From assembly GCA_946635125.1 (NCBI GenBank), contig CAMPBB010000022.1, positions 1 to 8,387 on the forward strand: a stretch of DNA of 8,387 nucleotides, written 5' to 3'. Below, in pieces: positions 4,900 through 8,387 of the stretch. Below the pieces are notes generated by a model that saw only the letters and a list, made by a program, of their open reading frames with translations, was not told where the DNA came from and did not search any database. Each line of letters opens with the position of its first letter. Position 1 is the stretch's first letter. The translations under genes were made by a program, and so were the position numbers. Source of the stretch: an uncultured Clostridia bacterium (lineage in GTDB: Bacteria; Bacillota; Clostridia; Christensenellales; UBA1242).

Positions 4900-5478
4900 A
4901 TGGAAAATAATATATTGCAAGAAAGCGAGGCTTTGCAAGAAAAAGTTTTGCTTGATTCATACAAAAAAGAACTTGATTCAATGGGCCCTTTTGGTTTGCT
5001 TCAAGAAATTGAAAACTTAAAAAAACACAAGGAATTTTGTGAAGAACAACTTTCTCTTTCAAAAGAAGGATTGGAAAAACTTGAAGAATGGGAAAATGTT
5101 GAAGCAAAACTTTTAAAAGCAAAAAAACGCTATTACACACTATTTGGAACTTTTGCTGGTGTGGCGTCAAATCTTATTTTAACCTATTCTCAAAAACTTG
5201 TTGATATCTCAATGAGTTTATCAGAAAACTTGCTTGCATTTGGCGGTATGGCTGGTGGTGGAACACTTTTGGGTTATGCTTTTTATAAACTAAAAAAAGA
5301 AACTGAATGCAACGAAAGAAGGGCTGGTGCTCAAAAAATTATAAACGAGCAAAAAGACCACATGATTGAAGTTAAAACTTTTTATGAAAAAGAAATGAAA
5401 CTAACAGACAAAAAAATCAGCATGACAAGAAATGTTGTGAGAGTTAAGGAAGCACAGGAACAATCTATGTCAAAATAA
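4900..5478 (+). CDS. Uncharacterised coiled-coil protein with a membrane hairpin, 192 aa
   Basis: I do not recognise this protein. It has three parts. Residues about 5-75 are a charged helical region with heptad-like Leu/Glu/Lys spacing (LLQEIENLKKHKEFCEEQL, then EGLEKLEEWENVEAKLLKAK). Two hydrophobic segments follow, at about 79-96 (LFGTFAGVASNLILTY) and 110-129 (including the Gly-rich FGGMAGGGTLLGYAF). A second charged helical region occupies 131-192. This is a symmetric coiled-coil, membrane hairpin, coiled-coil arrangement with both soluble arms on the same side, presumably cytoplasmic. The ATG at 4900 has AAAGGAG 6 bases upstream. It has its own promoter and shares a bidirectional terminator with the convergent MMPL gene. 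The architecture would suit a membrane-tethered scaffold or spacer, but that is inference from shape only. Confidence 0.8.
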   Translation: MENNILQESEALQEKVLLDSYKKELDSMGPFGLLQEIENLKKHKEFCEEQLSLSKEGLEKLEEWENVEAKLLKAKKRYYTLFGTFAGVASNLILTYSQKLVDISMSLSENLLAFGGMAGGGTLLGYAFYKLKKETECNERRAGAQKIINEQKDHMIEVKTFYEKEMKLTDKKISMTRNVVRVKEAQEQSMSK

Positions 5479-5486
5479 CAAAAAGG

Positions 5487-5510
5487 ACCACAAAATTGTG
5501 GTTTTTTTTT
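5487..5510. terminator. Bidirectional terminator between convergent genes
   Basis: ACCACAA (5487-5493), AA, TTGTGGT (5496-5502), a perfect 7-base stem followed by nine Ts on the plus strand. On the minus strand the stem is followed by CCTTTTTG. It lies between the stops of the 192-aa gene (5478) and the MMPL gene (5516) and can serve both, with the stronger T-tract on the plus strand. Confidence 0.88.
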
Positions 5511-5515
5511 GTTTG

Positions 5516-8035
5516 TTATTTTTCGCCAAAAGATTTATCTTTTCTTTTTTCAGCAGTTGCCGTAACAACTTTTTCCTTTTTCTTGTTGTTCTTTTCATTT
5601 TTTTGCTCAAACACAAAATTTGACTTAAATGTTGTTTTTGCAATAAATTTGTCTAAAAGCAGAAGTGTTTGTGGAAGAACAAACAAGATTGAAATGCTTG
5701 CAGACAACGCTCCAAATCCAATTAAGTAACCAATTGATTTCAAAAGTGGAATTGAAGAGAAAATTCCAATTGAAAAGGCTGCAAGTGTTAAAATGCTTCC
5801 AGAAGACAAAATTGTTGCAAAAGATTTGTCGATTGAAGTTTTGATTGCTTCATATTTGTTTTGCGTTCTTCTTGCTTCTTTATATCGGTCACAAAGAAGA
5901 ATTCCATAGTCTATTGTTGCACCCATTTGAATTGCTGTTCCCAAAAGATAACAAATGAAGAATATTGCGTTTCCAAAAAGTGCATTTCCAGCAAGGTTAA
6001 CAAAAATTGAACCCTCAATGATTGCAACCAAAACAACTGGAAGAGAAACACTTTTAAATGAAATTGCACAAATTAGCAAAATTGCAAGAGCAGCAATTAA
6101 GTCAACCTTAATTCTGTCTGTTTTGAACACATCTTTTGTTTCTAACACATTTTGTGAGTTTGAAACAACAAAAAATTCAAAACCGCTGTTTTCCACCTTT
6201 TGTTCAGTTAAAAATTTATTTAAGTTTTCAACATAACTTAAAGCCTCTTTGCTGTCTGGAGAAGCATTGATGTTGAAAATCATTCTTGTGTAAGAAGAAG
6301 AATTATAAACATCTTCTCCCTGCATGACTTTTTCATATTTTGACGCAACAAGTGGAATCATTCCCATGTTTTCTGTTTGTTCTGAATCATTTGTGTAAGC
6401 ATATTTTAAAGTTTGATAAGTTGTTTCATCAATTTGCCCATTTGCTTTTGCTTGCATTAAAATTCCGTCAACAACAGAAATTGCTTGCTCTTTGTTTGCT
6501 TGTTGCCCCAAAAACTCTATTGCTTCAAACGCATAAACACCATTTTCATTTCCACCGCACAAATTTATCACCGCTTGGTTGATTGCAAGAGTTAACTCAT
6601 TTGCTGGAATAAAGTTTTCACCAATATAGCTTGCTGTTATCTTGTCACCCAAGGCAATTTTTATGTTTTGCCCCTTTAAAGCGCTAAACACTTCTCCACT
6701 GCTGGTCATAAAACTTGATGAAACATTGATTACCTCTTTTCCATCACCCTTGATTGCCAAAATGTCATCAAACAATTCTTGTTGCTGTTCTGGAGTTAAT
6801 GTTATGCTTTCATCTTTTGTTTTCAAAATCACAACAAGTGAGTTTTGTTCTCCAAAAACATCTTTCACTTTTTGTTCACTTTGATAAAGTGAGCCTGATT
6901 CATTAAACTTTGCAACATAATCAAAGTTTAGCATTGTGTGCTGAACAGCAAACGCTCCACCCATCAAACACAAGAAAAAAATTGGCATAACAAATCTTGT
7001 TTTCTTTGCAAAAGTTCCAATGTGTTTTAAACCTTTTAAGAAGTTTTTATGTTCTGTTTTTTGAATAAGTTTTGAAAATAATAGCAAAACTGCTGGCATC
7101 AAAAAGATAACTGCAAGAAGAGAAATAAACACTCCTTTTGTTAGCACTAGCCCCATGTCTAAACCAATTTTATAGTCCATAAACATCAAAGCAGCAAGCC
7201 CAGCCATAACAGTTAGCCCACTTGCAATAATTGTGATAATTGAGCCACCCAAAGCTTTTTTCATTGCCTCAAAAATGTTTGGGTCCTTTTCTCTCTCTTC
7301 CCTAAACCTATTCACAAGAACAATTGAATAGTCCATTGCAAGAGCAATAAGCAAAACAGAAGACACCGAGTTTGAAATAAATGAAATTGAGCCCAAGAAG
7401 TAGTTTGTTCCCATGTTAATTAAAATTGCACTTCCAATAACAATTAAAAAAATTAGTGGTTCAATCCAAGACCTTGTTGTTAGCATTAACACAGCAATAA
7501 CAACCAAAACTGCAACAATCATAATGATTGGAATTTCTCCCAAAATTGATGTTCTTGATGAAACTGCCGTTTTTGCACTTCCAATCAAATAATAGTTTTG
7601 ATTTTCGCTTAATCCATCGCTTCCTGTGAAAATATTTTCAATATCAACAAGTGCTTTTTCAGCCTCTTGCGTGTAATCACCATCAACCAAGAAAACAGAA
7701 ATAAGAGCATAACTTACCCCATCTTTTTCTTGAAATCTTGAAACAACTGCTGTTGAAACACTGTCAAGGTCCTGAATTTTTTGAGCATAAAAATCTGCTT
7801 TATCTTCATCAATGTTTGAAATCATCACACTTGATGTTCCCGTTGCTCCAAACTCTTTTTCCATTAACGCAATTGATTCTTTTGTGTCTGAGCCATCTGG
7901 AAGATATTTTGTTAAGTCATAATTAACATTAACAAAAGCCATCAAAACTCCAGAAGCAACCAACAAGGCAAAGAAAATTCCCAAAAACCAATATCTGTTT
8001 TTCACAACAAAGTTTGCAAATTTATTTTCTTTCAT
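5516..8035 (-). CDS. MMPL/RND-superfamily exporter, 839 aa
   Basis: Inner-membrane proton-driven exporter of the MMPL branch of the RND superfamily, a group that moves lipids and other hydrophobic compounds; the substrate here is unknown. It shows the two-fold RND layout. TM1 is at about 15-36, ectodomain 1 at 37-165, and a five-helix bundle follows at 166-323. TM7 is at about 347-367, ectodomain 2 at 368-640, and the second five-helix bundle at 643-798. Both halves keep the Asp-Tyr pair of the proton relay: ALAMDYSIVLVNRF (Asp235-Tyr236) and GATIDYGILLCDRY (Asp709-Tyr710). Ectodomain 2 is about twice as long as ectodomain 1, with a helical insertion around 455-575. The C-terminus (800-839) is a Lys-rich cytoplasmic tail. 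The ATG at 8035 has AAAAGGAG about 6 bases upstream. The divergent TetR-family gene probably regulates it. Confidence 0.93.
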   Translation of the reverse strand: MKENKFANFVVKNRYWFLGIFFALLVASGVLMAFVNVNYDLTKYLPDGSDTKESIALMEKEFGATGTSSVMISNIDEDKADFYAQKIQDLDSVSTAVVSRFQEKDGVSYALISVFLVDGDYTQEAEKALVDIENIFTGSDGLSENQNYYLIGSAKTAVSSRTSILGEIPIIMIVAVLVVIAVLMLTTRSWIEPLIFLIVIGSAILINMGTNYFLGSISFISNSVSSVLLIALAMDYSIVLVNRFREEREKDPNIFEAMKKALGGSIITIIASGLTVMAGLAALMFMDYKIGLDMGLVLTKGVFISLLAVIFLMPAVLLLFSKLIQKTEHKNFLKGLKHIGTFAKKTRFVMPIFFLCLMGGAFAVQHTMLNFDYVAKFNESGSLYQSEQKVKDVFGEQNSLVVILKTKDESITLTPEQQQELFDDILAIKGDGKEVINVSSSFMTSSGEVFSALKGQNIKIALGDKITASYIGENFIPANELTLAINQAVINLCGGNENGVYAFEAIEFLGQQANKEQAISVVDGILMQAKANGQIDETTYQTLKYAYTNDSEQTENMGMIPLVASKYEKVMQGEDVYNSSSYTRMIFNINASPDSKEALSYVENLNKFLTEQKVENSGFEFFVVSNSQNVLETKDVFKTDRIKVDLIAALAILLICAISFKSVSLPVVLVAIIEGSIFVNLAGNALFGNAIFFICYLLGTAIQMGATIDYGILLCDRYKEARRTQNKYEAIKTSIDKSFATILSSGSILTLAAFSIGIFSSIPLLKSIGYLIGFGALSASISILFVLPQTLLLLDKFIAKTTFKSNFVFEQKNEKNNKKKEKVVTATAEKRKDKSFGEK

Positions 8036-8061
8036 TTTTATCTCCTTTTGTCAAATTTTCT

Positions 8062-8088
8062 TGTTAAAATTTTTAACATATGTAAAAA
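8062..8088. promoter_or_regulatory. Candidate TetR-type operator, perfect 17-base palindrome plus overlapping dyad
   Basis: TGTTAAAA-T-TTTTAACA (8062-8078) is a perfect 8-1-8 palindrome. It overlaps a second dyad, TTTTAACATATGTAAAAA (8071-8088), with one mismatched pair around ACATATGT. The site lies in the predicted MMPL leader, just after the start site, and directly upstream of the -35 box of the TetR promoter, so bound protein could affect both. The local A/T bias makes chance symmetry more likely, but an exact 17-base palindrome is still notable. Confidence 0.6.
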
Positions 8089-8091
8089 TTG

Positions 8092-8120
8092 TTGACTATG
8101 CTGTTATTATATGATATTAT
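8092..8120 (+). promoter_or_regulatory. Promoter for the TetR-family gene
   Basis: TTGACT (8092-8097), a 17-base spacer and TATTAT (8115-8120) with an extended -10 TGA (8112-8114). The predicted start is near 8127, leaving a leader of about 105 bases before the ATG. It overlaps the divergent MMPL promoter on the other strand. A small inverted repeat, GCTTT-CA-AAAGC (8121-8132), covers the start site. Confidence 0.75.
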
Positions 8121-8134
8121 GCTTTCAAAAGCAA
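8106..8134 (-). promoter_or_regulatory. Probable promoter for the MMPL exporter
   Basis: On the minus strand, TTGCTT (8134-8129), a 17-base spacer and a perfect TATAAT (8111-8106). The predicted start near 8099 gives a leader of about 64 bases containing the candidate operator. The -10 boxes of the two divergent promoters are only 3 bases apart, so the promoters overlap and RNA polymerase should not easily occupy both. Confidence 0.65.
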
Positions 8135-8158
8135 CCATTTGAAATTTACATAAAAAAA

Positions 8159-8169
8159 GTTATGATAAC
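8159..8169. repeat. Short perfect palindrome in the TetR leader
   Basis: GTTAT-G-ATAAC, an 11-base perfect inverted repeat, lies 5 bases before the possible second TetR promoter. It could be part of an operator; on its own it is short enough to be chance. Confidence 0.35.
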
Positions 8170-8173
8170 AAAA

Positions 8174-8202
8174 TTGACAAAAAGTTTACAAGTGTTTATG
8201 TT
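8174..8202 (+). promoter_or_regulatory. Possible second promoter closer to the TetR gene
   Basis: Perfect TTGACA (8174-8179), a 17-base spacer and TATGTT (8197-8202), a poor -10 matching at four of six positions. If used, the leader would be about 24 bases. Together with the promoter at 8092-8120 this would make the regulator doubly expressed, but the weak -10 keeps confidence low. Confidence 0.4.
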
Positions 8203-8232
8203 TTTTGAAAAATACAAAAAGGAAAAAGGGAA

Positions 8233-8387
8233 ATGAAAGAAAGCAAACAATCAATAAGAACAAGAAAACTAATATCAAGAGCTTTTTTGGAGCTCATGGT
8301 TGAAAAAAGTTTTGAAGATATCACCGTTACCGACATCTGCGATAAGGCAATGATAACTCGTGCAACATTTTACAAATATTTTGAAGA
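8233..8387 (+). CDS. TetR-family transcriptional regulator, N-terminal part
   Basis: Partial gene: the first 51 codons are present and the frame continues past the right edge. The sequence carries the TetR DNA-binding domain. RTRKLISRAFLELMVEKSF is helix 1 and its approach, EDITVTDICDKAMI is helix 2 and the turn, and TRATFYKYFE is the recognition helix with the usual FYKYF ending. The ligand-binding domain lies outside the window, so the inducer class cannot be judged. The ATG at 8233 is preceded by AAAAAGGA about 10 bases upstream and by a closer AAAGGG with poor spacing. It is divergent from the MMPL exporter across 197 bases with overlapping promoters and palindromes, the usual arrangement for a local repressor and its efflux target. 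Confidence 0.93.
   Translation, partial: MKESKQSIRTRKLISRAFLELMVEKSFEDITVTDICDKAMITRATFYKYFE

Noticed and set aside
4874..5170. Minus-strand frames opposite the 192-aa gene
   Set aside because: Antisense shadows; the plus-strand frame has promoter, ribosome site and terminator.
5955..6884. Several plus-strand open frames inside the MMPL gene
   Set aside because: They are antisense to a clearly coding frame and have no ribosome sites or recognisable domains.
1..8387. CRISPR arrays, tRNA/rRNA genes, insertion sequences, phage or defence systems
   Set aside because: No regularly spaced repeats, no tRNA-like cloverleaf, no transposase or integrase frame and no recognisable defence domain were seen on either strand.

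Overview
The window is A+T-rich bacterial DNA with strong AAAGGAG-type ribosome binding sites, TTGACA/TATAAT-type promoters, extended -10 (TGNTATAAT) promoters and short intergenic gaps. TGA is used as a stop and TGG as Trp, so the genetic code is standard. Together with the gene families present (SPFH/NfeD pair, Fur-family repressor, MMPL/RND exporter, TetR), this suggests a low-GC Firmicute, probably an uncultured Clostridia-like lineage. The lineage is an inference from style and gene content.

Layout. (1) Positions 1-891, minus strand: a two-gene unit, nfeD then an SPFH (stomatin/QmcA-like) gene, coupled by a TAATG stop/start overlap and read from one consensus promoter. The SPFH gene runs off the left edge. 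(2) Positions 912-2162, minus: a single-gene unit for a soluble 386-residue protein I do not recognise, with its own promoter and terminator. (3) Positions 2195-3784: a divergent metal-homeostasis module. A Zur-like Fur-family regulator (minus) faces a His-rich membrane permease of the 'putative 10TM heavy-metal exporter / putative manganese transporter' family (plus). The 125 bases between the two start codons hold two back-to-back promoters whose -35 boxes form a perfect palindrome, and a 7-1-7 Fur-family-type operator on the permease transcription start. For both genes the longest open frame overshoots the real start. (4) Positions 3771-5510, plus: two single-gene units for unrecognised membrane proteins (313 and 192 residues), each with an extended -10 promoter containing the same 13-base element, and each followed by a terminator. 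(5) Positions 5516-8387: an 839-residue MMPL/RND-superfamily exporter (minus) divergent from a TetR-family regulator (plus, cut by the right edge), with overlapping divergent promoters and palindromic candidate operators.

Two regulator/transporter pairs therefore dominate: Zur-like/permease and TetR/MMPL. I see no mobile element, CRISPR array, tRNA or rRNA. The least explained content is the three orphan proteins (386, 313 and 192 aa). The most testable regulatory structure is the Zur-like operator: a repressor site on a permease whose family name says exporter fits uptake better than efflux.
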